64,000 bases of DNA from Burkholderia sp. Bp8992 (GTDB taxonomy: Bacteria; Pseudomonadota; Gammaproteobacteria; Burkholderiales; Burkholderiaceae): assembly GCF_003853705.1 (NCBI RefSeq), contig NZ_QTQI01000001.1, positions 575,584 through 639,583 of the forward strand, in the 5' to 3' direction. A program made the translations under genes and the position numbers. The notes beneath the pieces were generated by a model. That model saw only the letters and a list, made by a program, of their open reading frames with translations, was not told the origin of the DNA and made no database searches. Positions 25,056-33,330 of the stretch are shown here, piece after piece. How positions within the stretch are numbered: position 1 is the first letter of the stretch; each line of letters starts with the position of its first letter.

Positions 25056-26642
25056 ATGACGATGGACAATGAAATCCTGACCACGCCCGCGCTGATCGCA
25101 CGGGCTGCCGCGCGCCACGGCGCGCATCCGGCGATCGAGTCGGAGCACGGCCGGCTGACTTACGCGGAACTCGACGCCGCGCGACTCGACGCGGCCCGTG
25201 CGCTGCTGGCGAGCGGCATCGACGCCGGCGACCGCATCGCGGTCTGGGCGCCGAACCTGCCGCAATGGATCGTCGCGGCGCTGGCGATCCACACCGTCGG
25301 CGCGATCCTCGTGCCGGTCAATACGCGGATGAAGGGAATGGAGGTCGGCGGCATCCTGCATGACAGCGGTGCGCGGCTGCTGTTCTGCTGCGGCGCCTTC
25401 CTCGGCGAATCGTATCCGGCGATGCTCGCGCCGCACCGGCCCGCGACGCTCGAGCGGGTCGTCGTGTTCGACGGAGAGCCGCCGTCCGGTGCGCGCGACG
25501 AGACGTGGAACGCGTTCCTCGCGCACGGTGCGGCGGTATCGCTGGCCGCGGTGCGCGAACGCGAGGCGCAGGTCACACCCGACACCGTGATGGACCTGAT
25601 GTTCACGTCCGGCACGACGGGCCGTCCGAAGGGCGTGATGACCGCGCACGGCCAGAACCTGCGCGCCGCGCAGGCGTGGGCCGCGATCGCGGGCGTGCGC
25701 CAGGACGACCGCTACCTGATCGTCAATCCGTTCTTCCATACGTTCGGCTACAAGGCCGGCTGGCTCGCCGCGCTGTCGAGCGGCGCGACCGTGCTGCCGC
25801 ATCTCGTGTTCCAGCCGGCCGACGTGCTGCGACGCGTCGCCGATGATCGCGTGTCGGTGCTGCCCGGGCCGCCGACGCTGTACTACGCGCTGCTCGACGC
25901 GCCCGATCGTGCGACGCGCGACCTGTCGTCGCTGCGGATCGCGGTGACGGGCGCGGCGGCGATCGCACCGAGCCTGATCGAACGGATGCGCGCGGAGCTC
26001 GGCTTCGAGACGGTACTGACCGGCTACGGGCTGACCGAATCGTGCGGCTTCGCGACGCTGTGCCGTCACGGCGACGATGCGGAGACGGTCGCCTACACGT
26101 CGGGCCGGCCGATGCCGGACGTCGAGCTGCGCATCGCCGGGCCGGGCGGCGTGCCGCTCGGCCCGGACGAGACCGGCGAGATCTGGGTGCGCGGCTACAA
26201 CGTGATGCGCGGCTACTTCAACCAGCCGGACGCGACGCGCGAGACGGTCGATACCGATGGCTGGCTGCATACCGGCGATCTCGGCTGCGTCGATGCGAAC
26301 GGCAACCTGAAGATCACCGACCGCATCAAGGACATGTTCATCGTCGGCGGCTTCAACTGCTATCCGGCGGAGATCGAACGGCTGCTCGCCGCGCATCCGG
26401 CGATCGCGCAGGTCGCGCTGGTCGGTGTGCCCGATACGCGGCTCGGCGAGGTCGGTCATGCGTATGTCGTGCTGCGTCCGGGCGCGCATGTCGATGCCGG
26501 CGAATTGAACGACTGGGCGCGCAGCAACATGGCGAACTACAAGGTGCCGCGATTTTTCACGTTCGTCGAGCAGCTGCCGACGAGCGCCGCGGGGAAGGTG
26601 CTGAAGTACCGGTTGCGCGCGGCGGCCGACGCGGCTGCCTGA
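25056..26642 (+). CDS. fadD3: Acyl-CoA ligase, FadD3-like (HIP-CoA synthetase)
   Basis: The protein has 528 residues, an ANL-superfamily ligase: P-loop FTSGTTGRPKGVM, TGYGLTESCG, GWLHTGDLG, DRIKDMFIVGGFNCYPAEIE and the C-terminal Lys in TSAAGKVLKYRLR. FadD3 activates 3aa-H-4a(3'-propanoate)-7a-methylhexahydro-1,5-indanedione (HIP) as its CoA ester, the entry to ring C/D degradation. The last gene of operon 1, 39 bp after kshB. The specificity is inferred from operon and similarity to FadD3; a general medium-chain acyl-CoA ligase is the alternative. Confidence 0.8.
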   Translation: MTMDNEILTTPALIARAAARHGAHPAIESEHGRLTYAELDAARLDAARALLASGIDAGDRIAVWAPNLPQWIVAALAIHTVGAILVPVNTRMKGMEVGGILHDSGARLLFCCGAFLGESYPAMLAPHRPATLERVVVFDGEPPSGARDETWNAFLAHGAAVSLAAVREREAQVTPDTVMDLMFTSGTTGRPKGVMTAHGQNLRAAQAWAAIAGVRQDDRYLIVNPFFHTFGYKAGWLAALSSGATVLPHLVFQPADVLRRVADDRVSVLPGPPTLYYALLDAPDRATRDLSSLRIAVTGAAAIAPSLIERMRAELGFETVLTGYGLTESCGFATLCRHGDDAETVAYTSGRPMPDVELRIAGPGGVPLGPDETGEIWVRGYNVMRGYFNQPDATRETVDTDGWLHTGDLGCVDANGNLKITDRIKDMFIVGGFNCYPAEIERLLAAHPAIAQVALVGVPDTRLGEVGHAYVVLRPGAHVDAGELNDWARSNMANYKVPRFFTFVEQLPTSAAGKVLKYRLRAAADAAA

Positions 26643-27406
26643 GCGACGACGGATTTCCGCAGGGCGCGGTGCTCGTGTTCGCGCGCGGCGGCGTCCCTTC
26701 TTGAAGTCATCGATGACGCGAGCCGAGACGCCGATCGGCTCGCTTGTCGCATCCGTACCCGGTGCGGGCAAGATGCATGCGCACGCATCGGTATTCACCC
26801 TGCCTCGTCACGCACGAGGGTGCATCGGCACCGCTTGCGCACGCCACGAGGTCACACTTTTGCAACGCTTTTCCAACGTATTCCTCTGCACACGATCGAT
26901 CGCGATGGCGACGCGCGTGCGCTGACGCGCCGTCCGGCCTCGTTCTGCTGACGTTGTGCGACCGATGCGCGATTCCGCCGATCGCGTATTTCGGCCTGGC
27001 GTGCCGAATACGGATACGTTCCTGAAACATTTCCCCACCATTGCGACCCGCAGTGTCGCGCGTGCGCGGCCGTCACGCTTTTCCCGCTTCGATTTGCGCC
27101 GCATGGCACGTGCCTTGCGGTTGACCCGGTGCCGCCGGCGCAGACGGATTCGCCAGAACGATCAGCACATCGGCGGCGTGTAACGACATCGAAACAAACC
27201 GGGGATCGGATCGGGTCGCGGGCGCCGCGTGTCGTGGCGCAAGCGCCGCGCATGTCGTATCGGTCATGCGCACGGTGCAACGCGTTCCCGATCCGTCGAA
27301 CAGCAAGCTTGCTTGCAAGGTGTCGTGCCGGGGTTCGCACCGCGCATCGCGACGAAGGCCGCGTGCGGCGGGACGCTGCGCCCGGCACGTGTCGGGGGAG
27401 GCGCCC
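26643..27406. other. Long intergenic region between fadD3 and the outer-membrane protein gene
   Basis: This 764-bp stretch shows no convincing gene on either strand; open frames are Arg/His/Cys-rich and lack ribosome sites. It contains an imperfect inverted repeat at 26985-27012 (CGTATTTCGGC / GCCGAATACG, one bulge), with no T run. It may hold the 3' end of operon 1 and the promoter of the next gene, or be the scar of lost genes. Confidence 0.5.
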
Positions 27407-28066
27407 GTGAAAACGACGGTGAATCAATGGGCATTCGTCGCGGTGGCGTTTGCCGCGAGTGCGCACGCGCAGGAAATCTATCTGCAGGGCGGTACGCAGG
27501 GCGTCGGCATCGGCGCGGCCGTGAGCTTCAATTCGATGCTGGGTGCGCATGCGGATTTCAACGCGATCGATCTTTCGCATGACTTCACGGTGGCCGGCAA
27601 TCGCTATCAGGACGACCTGAAGCTGCGCCAGGGCGGCTTGTACGCCGACATCTTTCCGTGGCGGGGCAGCGGCTTCCGCGCGACGCTCGGGCTGCGCTTC
27701 AACGACGACGAGCTTCGCGGCGTGTCGGTACCGACCAACGGCACGTACGTGTTCGGCGGCAAGCGCTATCCGGCGCTGCCGGGGATGTATGCGGTCGCGG
27801 AAGCGCGCTATCCGACCGTGATGCCGTATGCGGGAATCGGCTACGGGCACCGGCCGGCGTCGAAAGGGCTCGGATTCGTCGCCGATATCGGCGTCGCGTA
27901 CGGGATCCCGAAATGTTCGTACTCGCTGTCGCCGGAACTGGCGGCCGCGGCCGGACCGGTGAAGAGCCAGATCCTGGTCGCGAGCGGGCTCGACCAGCTG
28001 CGGCGGGTGATGTCGCGATACCGGTGGTATCCGGTCTTGCAGATCGGGATTTCGTACCGGTTCTGA
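27407..28066 (+). CDS. Predicted outer-membrane beta-barrel protein
   Basis: The protein has 219 residues. A signal peptide (VKTTVNQWAFVAVAFAASAHAQ, shown here only in part: AFVAVAFAASAHAQ) is followed by alternating strands such as QGVGIGAAVSFNSMLGAHAD and GFRATLGLRFNDDEL. It ends in Phe (ISYRF), as outer-membrane barrels do. GTG 27407 is the start because GGGGGAGG lies just upstream; earlier ATGs give a Cys/Arg-rich leader that is not a signal. It resembles small OmpW/Omp25-like barrels with no enzyme motif. It converges with the acyltransferase after 12 bp. Function is unknown. Confidence 0.65.
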   Translation: MKTTVNQWAFVAVAFAASAHAQEIYLQGGTQGVGIGAAVSFNSMLGAHADFNAIDLSHDFTVAGNRYQDDLKLRQGGLYADIFPWRGSGFRATLGLRFNDDELRGVSVPTNGTYVFGGKRYPALPGMYAVAEARYPTVMPYAGIGYGHRPASKGLGFVADIGVAYGIPKCSYSLSPELAAAAGPVKSQILVASGLDQLRRVMSRYRWYPVLQIGISYRF

Positions 28067-28078
28067 ACTGCGCATCCG

Positions 28079-29305
28079 TCACGACGTGACCGTGTGATGC
28101 TCGCGAACGGGGTCGGCCGCGCGGCGCGCGGGGCGCGCATCGTCGCGCTTCGCGATGAACGGGTGCTCGATGTAGCGGTAGGTCAGCAGCGCGCAGAAGA
28201 CGGCGATCAGCGCGCATGCAAGCGCGAGCGCCCAGATGCCGGAGACGCCGGCCGAATCGATCGGGAACGCGAACTTGTTGGCCGCATGCGTGATCGCGTA
28301 CACGATCACCATGTGGATCATGTAGATGCTGAAACTGGCGGTGCCGAGCAGCGCGAGCGGCCGCGTGCCGAGCACACCGTAGAACGTGTTCCCGCATGCG
28401 ACGCAGAGGAATACCGGTAGCAGCGGCAGCGCGCCCTCGATCGAATAGCGTTCGGTCGGGGACGGGGACACGGCGAGGATCAGCAGCGCGACGGTAGCCG
28501 CCGATTTCGTGCCGAGCCGTGCACGGATCACGGGGTGCCGCGATACCTCGTATGCCGCGGCGCCGAACGCGAACAGCAGCGCCATGCCGGCTGGCGGTCC
28601 GAACAGCGCGGCGCAGGCCATGACGATCGCGAGCGCGAGCAGCTTGCGCCACGCGTGCGTGGCGACGAACCATGCGAGCAGCGGAACGGCGACGTAGAAG
28701 CGCCATTCGTATGCGAGGGTCCACCACACGCCACTCAGATAACTGGTTCGCGCCGCACCGTTGATCGGGAACGCTCCGAACCAGCCGAGCGACACCGCTT
28801 TGAGCAGGTCGCCCAGCAATTGCGCCGGAGCGCCGACGGCGTTGCGGGGAAACCAGTACAGCGTGCACGCGACGATGACGACCGCGTAAGACAGGTAGAG
28901 CGGCGCGAGGCGTCGCACGCGTCCGACGAAGAAGGTCCGCACGTCGAACGAGCGTCGGCATGCGCGTTCCCAGAACAGGAAACCGGTGACCATGAAGAAC
29001 ATCGCGACGGGAATCGTCCCGAGATTGCGCAGGAAATCGGAGTCGGCTCCCCAGATGCCGGTCGACAGCAACGCCTGGTTGCACGCGAAGTGATGGAAGA
29101 CGACGGAGGTGGCCAGGATGCCGCGGAATCCGTCCAGGTTGCGATAGCGCATCGACAACGACCGGTCGACGGCCCACCGGTAGAACGGCACGTGCCTGGC
29201 GACGAGCCACGCGATGATCGCGACGGCCGCGAGGCATGCCGGGAAGTAGAGTTTGTCGGGGGTTGGGGAGAACAGGGTGGCCGGAGAGAGCGTAACGAAG
29301 TCCAC
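28079..29305 (-). CDS. Membrane acyltransferase (OafA/YrhL, acyltransferase-3 family)
   Basis: About 408 residues with roughly ten membrane helices. The diagnostic opening YRNLDGFRGILATSVVFHHF contains the catalytic-type His. Later blocks include RYIEHPF near the end. Such proteins O-acylate cell-surface sugars or exported metabolites. The start is uncertain: GTG 29305 is used, with GTG 29344 and an ATG at 29599 also in frame, and none has a strong ribosome site. It separates the two steroid operons and has no obvious steroid role. Confidence 0.75.
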   Translation of the reverse strand: MDFVTLSPATLFSPTPDKLYFPACLAAVAIIAWLVARHVPFYRWAVDRSLSMRYRNLDGFRGILATSVVFHHFACNQALLSTGIWGADSDFLRNLGTIPVAMFFMVTGFLFWERACRRSFDVRTFFVGRVRRLAPLYLSYAVVIVACTLYWFPRNAVGAPAQLLGDLLKAVSLGWFGAFPINGAARTSYLSGVWWTLAYEWRFYVAVPLLAWFVATHAWRKLLALAIVMACAALFGPPAGMALLFAFGAAAYEVSRHPVIRARLGTKSAATVALLILAVSPSPTERYSIEGALPLLPVFLCVACGNTFYGVLGTRPLALLGTASFSIYMIHMVIVYAITHAANKFAFPIDSAGVSGIWALALACALIAVFCALLTYRYIEHPFIAKRDDARPARRAADPVREHHTVTS

Positions 29306-29761
29306 TGAAGAGCGTCTCGTGTCTTGGATCGGGGTTTCAGGCACGGAGGGTCCGCGTCGATGCAAGGTCTTCTGCGCGCTTCGTGCGGCGTTCGATCGCC
29401 GACTTATGGGCTGATGGTAGCAAACGGTTGCAACGGCCGCAGCCCGTTGTGCAACACGATGTTTCAGCGTGAATCGAGATGGCGCCCGTATTCCATCGCG
29501 CATGTCGCCAACGATGCTCGTGTCGCAAATCCCGTTCCCCGCCGGCCGGACATTCGTCGGTGTCGACGGCACTTGACTGGCCATTCGGCCGGCTTCCACA
29601 TCGTCCCGCTCCGGCTTACCTTGAGCGACAGCAGTTCGACGCGTCGCGCCCGCGGCGGAAGGTGGACGAATTCATGCCGTCCGCTGCCGCGGGTCTGCGC
29701 CGACCCCGTTGTCCGTCCGGTCATGAAGGTGATAGCAATGCTTGCAATTCATCCTCATGGC
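29306..29761. other. Intergenic region upstream of the acyltransferase and FitAB
   Basis: Nothing clearly coding was seen. Part of it may be translated if the acyltransferase starts further upstream. An imperfect dyad (GTTGCAACGG / CCCGTTGTGCAAC) lies around 29426-29456. Base composition is visibly less GC-rich than the flanking operons, fitting acquired DNA around the toxin-antitoxin genes. Confidence 0.4.
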
Positions 29762-29776
29762 GCTATCATTGATAGC
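29742..29776 (+). promoter_or_regulatory. fitAB promoter with operator palindrome
   Basis: A -35 like TTGCAA (29742-29747) and -10 like TATCAT (29765-29770) are 17 bp apart. A perfect palindrome GCTATCA-T-TGATAGC (29762-29776) covers the -10. A second TGATAGCAA half-site lies at 29730-29738, exactly 40 bp upstream of the matching half in the palindrome (29770-29778). This layout is what an autorepressing FitAB complex would bind. Confidence 0.65.
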
Positions 29777-29796
29777 AAATCCGGATGGAGGAACTC

Positions 29797-30033
29797 ATGG
29801 CAAATTTATTGGTGCGTAACGTGGATGACACTATCGTTCAGAGCCTGCGCGAGCAGGCTGCGGCAAACGGCAGGAGCGCCGAGGCCGAACATCGGGCCAT
29901 TCTGGCCGAAGCGCTCGGCCGCCCGAAGCGGCGGACATTCGCGCAAGTGCTGATGAGCATGCCGGAGGTCGGCGAGGACGCGGATTTCCAACGGGTTCAG
30001 GATTCCGGCGAGGTCAGGCGTGTTTTTGATTGA
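29797..30033 (+). CDS. fitA: FitA/VapB-type antitoxin
   Basis: The protein has 78 residues from ATG 29797, which has GGAGG 5-6 nt upstream (an ATG at 29785 precedes that site). The N-terminus MANLLVRNVDDTIVQSLREQ is a ribbon-helix-helix DNA-binding domain of the Arc/FitA type, followed by GRSAEAEHRAIL. The C-terminal tail should wrap the toxin active site. The 3' end overlaps fitB by 14 nt. The antitoxin represses its own promoter through the palindrome upstream; this is family knowledge applied to the visible site. Confidence 0.88.
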   Translation: MANLLVRNVDDTIVQSLREQAAANGRSAEAEHRAILAEALGRPKRRTFAQVLMSMPEVGEDADFQRVQDSGEVRRVFD

Positions 30034-30436
30034 TACGAACGTCATCAGCGAAATCAGGAAGGGCAAGCGAACCAACCGCGGCGTGCGGGCGTTCTTCAGG
30101 CAGGCCGAGGCCGACGCGAGCCCGCTCTACTTGTCCGTCGTGACGGTGGCCGAGCTGCGGCGCGGCGTCGACCTGATCCGTCATCGCGGCGATCACGTCC
30201 AGGCGTCGGCGCTCGATGCGTGGATGGCGATGATCCTGTCCGGCTATGCGCCGAACATCCTGCCGGTCGATATCGAGATCAGCCAGATGTGGGGGCATTT
30301 GCGCGCGCCCGATCCGGCGCACGAACTCGACAAGCTGATCGCGGCCACCGCGCTGATCAACGATCTCACGGTCGTCACGCGCAACGTCGGCGATTTCGCG
30401 CGTACCGGCGTGCGCCTGCTGAATCCGTTCGACTAG
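30020..30436 (+). CDS. fitB: FitB/VapC-type PIN-domain toxin (ribonuclease)
   Basis: The protein has 138 residues with GTG start at 30020 inside the antitoxin frame. The PIN-domain acidic residues are all present: Asp5 (FLIDTNVIS), Glu45 (VAELRRG), Asp104 (HELDKLIAATA) and Asp125 (RNVGDFA). It is expected to be an Mg2+-dependent RNA-cleaving toxin held inactive by FitA. The module lies between steroid operons 1 and 2 and may stabilise the surrounding DNA. Confidence 0.88.
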   Translation: MFLIDTNVISEIRKGKRTNRGVRAFFRQAEADASPLYLSVVTVAELRRGVDLIRHRGDHVQASALDAWMAMILSGYAPNILPVDIEISQMWGHLRAPDPAHELDKLIAATALINDLTVVTRNVGDFARTGVRLLNPFD

Positions 30437-30667
30437 CGGCGGCGTGGCCGCGTCTGGTGGTCTGCCGTCGCGTGAAATCGACGCGGGCGGCGGCCCGCAG
30501 GCAGGCCGGCACCCATTGCCGGCCGCCGTGACCGCGTCCGGCACGGCCACCGCAATCCACGCTCGAGCACCGAATCTCCCTTCGGCGCCCATTCCGCGCC
30601 GCAAACCCCGCTGTTTCCCACCCGTCCTCTCGTCCCAACAGACGATGTAACGCCACCCCCGACCGGC

Positions 30668-30696
30668 CAGAATCCTTACACGAACAACGGATTCTG
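30668..30696 (+). promoter_or_regulatory. Inverted repeat in the hsaC leader
   Basis: A perfect 8-bp inverted repeat CAGAATCC / GGATTCTG has a 13-nt spacer and a centre-to-centre spacing of 21 bp, two helical turns. It ends 18 nt before the hsaC start, just upstream of the AGGAGGAGG ribosome site. It could be an operator or an RNA hairpin controlling operon 2. No matching repeat was found upstream of the other steroid operons. Confidence 0.4.
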
Positions 30697-30714
30697 AACC
30701 AGGAGGAGGCCGAC

Positions 30715-31611
30715 ATGATCGATGTCCGTGCGCTTGGCTATGTCGTCGTCGAGGCGACGCGCGTCGATGCGTGGCGCCGCTACGCGGAAGACGTGCTGGG
30801 CATGCAGGCGCTCGATGCGCCCGGCGGCGCGTTGTACCTGAAGATGGACGAGCGCGATTTCCGCTACGTGATCGTCCCCGGCGCGGCCGACCGCTATTTC
30901 GCGTCGGGCTGGGAGCTGCCCGACGGCGCCGCGTTCGACGCCGCGCTGGCGGCACTGCAGCGCTCGGGCGTCGAGCCCGTGCGCGCGACCCGCGACGAAG
31001 CCGCGCTGCGCCGCGTACAGGCAATGGCGTGGTGCACCGACCCGTCCGGCAACCGCCACGAGTTGTACTGGGGCGCGCGCTGCGACTTCCGCCGCTTCGT
31101 GTCGCCGCTGGGCGTCGCGTGCTTCGTCACCGGCGACATGGGGCTCGGCCACGCGGTGCTGCCCGCGCCGCAGTTCGACGCGACCGACGCGTTCGTACGC
31201 GGCGTGCTCGGCTTTGAACTGTCCGACATCTACCGCGTGAAGTTCACGGCCGATCCGGCCGAACCGGAAAAGCGCATCCATTTCATGCACTGCCGCAACG
31301 CGCGCCATCACAGCCTCGCGCTGTTCGAGATGGCCGTGCCGTCGGGTTGCGTGCACGTGATGGCCGAAGTCGATTCGATGGACGAAGTGGGCCGCGCGCT
31401 CGACCGTGTCGCCGCGCACGACGTGAAGATGTCCGCGACGCTCGGCCGCCACTGCAACGACCAGATGATCTCTTTCTACATGAAGACCCCCGGCGGCTTC
31501 GATCTCGAATACGGCTTCGGCGGCCTCACGGTCGACTGGTCGAAGCACGCGGTGTTCGAGGCCACCAAGGTGAGCCAGTGGGGCCACGATTTCAGCATCG
31601 GATACCGGTAA
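30715..31611 (+). CDS. hsaC: Extradiol ring-cleavage dioxygenase (HsaC/TesB-like)
   Basis: The protein has 298 residues, two VOC-type domains as in type I extradiol dioxygenases. Iron ligands are His146 (GLGHAVLP), His198 or His199 (NARHHSLALFE) and Glu265 (GFDLEYGFGG). It cleaves the catechol 3,4-DHSA to the ring-opened 4,9-DSHA. A strong AGGAGGAGG precedes ATG 30715, the first gene of the long operon 2. BphC-type biphenyl dioxygenases share the fold; the context of ipdAB, fadE and kshA points to HsaC. Confidence 0.9.
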   Translation: MIDVRALGYVVVEATRVDAWRRYAEDVLGMQALDAPGGALYLKMDERDFRYVIVPGAADRYFASGWELPDGAAFDAALAALQRSGVEPVRATRDEAALRRVQAMAWCTDPSGNRHELYWGARCDFRRFVSPLGVACFVTGDMGLGHAVLPAPQFDATDAFVRGVLGFELSDIYRVKFTADPAEPEKRIHFMHCRNARHHSLALFEMAVPSGCVHVMAEVDSMDEVGRALDRVAAHDVKMSATLGRHCNDQMISFYMKTPGGFDLEYGFGGLTVDWSKHAVFEATKVSQWGHDFSIGYR

Positions 31612-31620
31612 GCCAGCACG

Positions 31621-32514
31621 ATGACGATGAAACCTCTCGACAAGACGATGTCCGCGCGCGACGTGGTCGCGCAACTCGCCGACGGCATGACGATCGGCAT
31701 CGGCGGATGGGGGCCGCGGCGCAAGCCGATGGCGCTGGTGCGCGAAATCGCGCGCTCGAACCTGCGGGACCTGACGATCGTCGCCTATGGCGGCGCCGAT
31801 GTCGGCCTGCTGTGCGCCGCGGCCAAGGTTCGCAAGGTGGTGTTCGGCTTCGTGTCGCTCGACGTGATCCCGCTCGAGCCGCATTTCCGCCGTGCGCGCG
31901 AACAGGGCCGCATCGACGTGCTCGAACTCGACGAAGGGATGCTGCAGCTCGGCCTGCGCGCCGCCGCCGCGCGCCTGCCGTTCCTGCCGACGCGCGCCGG
32001 GCTCGGCACCGCGTTGCTCGATCACGCGCCGGCACTGCGCACCGTGCAATCGCCGTACGACGGCGGCGAGACGCTGCTCGCGATGCCGGCGATCGAACTC
32101 GACGTCGCGCTGCTGCACGTGAACGCGGCCGACCGGATGGGCAATACGCGCATCGACGGCCCCGATCCGTTCTTCGATGCGTGGATGGCGCGGGCCGCTC
32201 AGCGTTGCTACGTATCGGCGGAAACGGTCGACGCATCGCTCGCGAGCGAAGACCTCGACGCCGCCAGACGCAACCCGTTCGAGCGCTCGCTCGTCAGCGG
32301 CGTCGTGCATGCGCCGGGCGGCGCGCACCCGACGTCGTGCGGGCCGGCCTACGGCTGGGACCTGCCGCACCTGCGCGCGTACTGCGCGAGTGCGGAAGAC
32401 GACGCGAAAACGGCGGCGTACCTGCGCGACGTGGTCGGCCGGGACGAACGCCGGTACCTCGAAGGCGTCGGCGGCCTGTCGCACGTGACGACGCTGCCGT
32501 TGCCGATTCTGTAA
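31621..32514 (+). CDS. ipdA: CoA-transferase-like alpha subunit (IpdA, COCHEA-CoA ring hydrolase)
   Basis: The protein has 297 residues of the CoA-transferase family I alpha type: LADGMTIGIGGWGPRRKPMA, YGGADVGLLCAA and ALLHVNAADRMGNTRIDGPD. IpdAB uses this fold not to transfer CoA but to hydrolyse ring D of the last bicyclic intermediate, COCHEA-CoA. Nine base pairs after hsaC and ten before ipdB. The assignment rests on similarity plus adjacency to ipdB, ipdC and echA20; Comamonas calls the equivalent pair ScdL1L2. Confidence 0.85.
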   Translation: MTMKPLDKTMSARDVVAQLADGMTIGIGGWGPRRKPMALVREIARSNLRDLTIVAYGGADVGLLCAAAKVRKVVFGFVSLDVIPLEPHFRRAREQGRIDVLELDEGMLQLGLRAAAARLPFLPTRAGLGTALLDHAPALRTVQSPYDGGETLLAMPAIELDVALLHVNAADRMGNTRIDGPDPFFDAWMARAAQRCYVSAETVDASLASEDLDAARRNPFERSLVSGVVHAPGGAHPTSCGPAYGWDLPHLRAYCASAEDDAKTAAYLRDVVGRDERRYLEGVGGLSHVTTLPLPIL

Positions 32515-32524
32515 AGGAGCGCCT

Positions 32525-33322
32525 GTGAGCGAATTTCTCGACCATTCCCTCGCGGAACTGATGATCGTCGCGTCCGCGCGACTCTGGCGCGACGACGGTG
32601 AAGTACTGTCGACCGGCATCGGCACGGGCCCGCGGCTCGCGGCCGGCCTCGCGCGGCTTGCCTACAACAGCGGGCTGATGCTGACCGACGGCGAAGCGTA
32701 TCTCGTCGAGGAGCCGGTGCCGCTTGGGCCCAGGCCCGACGGCTATCGCGTGAAGGCGAGCGGCTGGATGACCTACGAACGCGTGTTCGACTGCCAGTGG
32801 CACGGCCGCCGCCATGCGCTCGTGATGCCGACGCAGATCGACCGTTTCGGCCAGGCCAACATCTCGTGGCTCGGCGACGACTACGCCCGCCCGACAACCC
32901 AGCTGCTCGGCGCGCGCGGCTTCCCCGGCAACACGACGAACCACGCGAACTCGTTCTTCGTCAGCGGCCACGGCAAGCGCACGTTCGTCGACGGCGAAGT
33001 CGACATGGTGTGCACGGTCGGCTACAACCCGGCGCGCCGGCTGCCGGGGATGAAGACCTTCGTCGACCTGCGCAGCATCGTTACCGACCTGTGCGTGATG
33101 GATTTCGGCGGCGCCGACCACGCGATCCGCGTGCGTTCGCTGCACCCGGGCGTGAGCTTCGACGAAGTGCAGGACGCGACCGGCTTCCCGCTGATCGCGG
33201 CGCCCGAGCTCGGCACGACGGCCCCGCCGAACGCGGAGGACCTGCGCATCGTGCGCGCGCTCGATCCGCACAACCTGCGCGCGACGATCGTGCGCAACAA
33301 TCCGGCGCCGCGCCGGCGATGA
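32525..33322 (+). CDS. ipdB: CoA-transferase-like beta subunit (IpdB)
   Basis: The protein has 265 residues, start GTG 32525 with AAAGGAG upstream. It has beta-subunit features: STGIGTGPRLAAGLARL, MPTQIDRFGQANISWLG and GNTTNHANSFFVSGHGKRTF. It forms the heteromeric IpdAB enzyme with the previous gene. Its stop overlaps by 4 nt a possible ATG of the next gene (33319), showing translational coupling. Confidence 0.85.
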   Translation: MSEFLDHSLAELMIVASARLWRDDGEVLSTGIGTGPRLAAGLARLAYNSGLMLTDGEAYLVEEPVPLGPRPDGYRVKASGWMTYERVFDCQWHGRRHALVMPTQIDRFGQANISWLGDDYARPTTQLLGARGFPGNTTNHANSFFVSGHGKRTFVDGEVDMVCTVGYNPARRLPGMKTFVDLRSIVTDLCVMDFGGADHAIRVRSLHPGVSFDEVQDATGFPLIAAPELGTTAPPNAEDLRIVRALDPHNLRATIVRNNPAPRRR

Positions 33323-33330
33323 GGTCCGAC

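Noticed and set aside
23295-26798. 1167-codon minus-strand frame across hsaB, kshB and fadD3
   Set aside because: Composition (Arg/His/Gln-rich) and lack of motifs show it is a shadow; three recognisable genes occupy the + strand.
26985-27012. Terminator for fadD3 in the long gap
   Set aside because: The inverted repeat has a bulge, is 340 bp from the stop and lacks a T run.
30715-31611. Biphenyl catabolism (bphC) interpretation for the extradiol dioxygenase
   Set aside because: No biphenyl dioxygenase subunits are nearby; ipdAB, ipdC, fadE, kshA and kstD all point to steroids.
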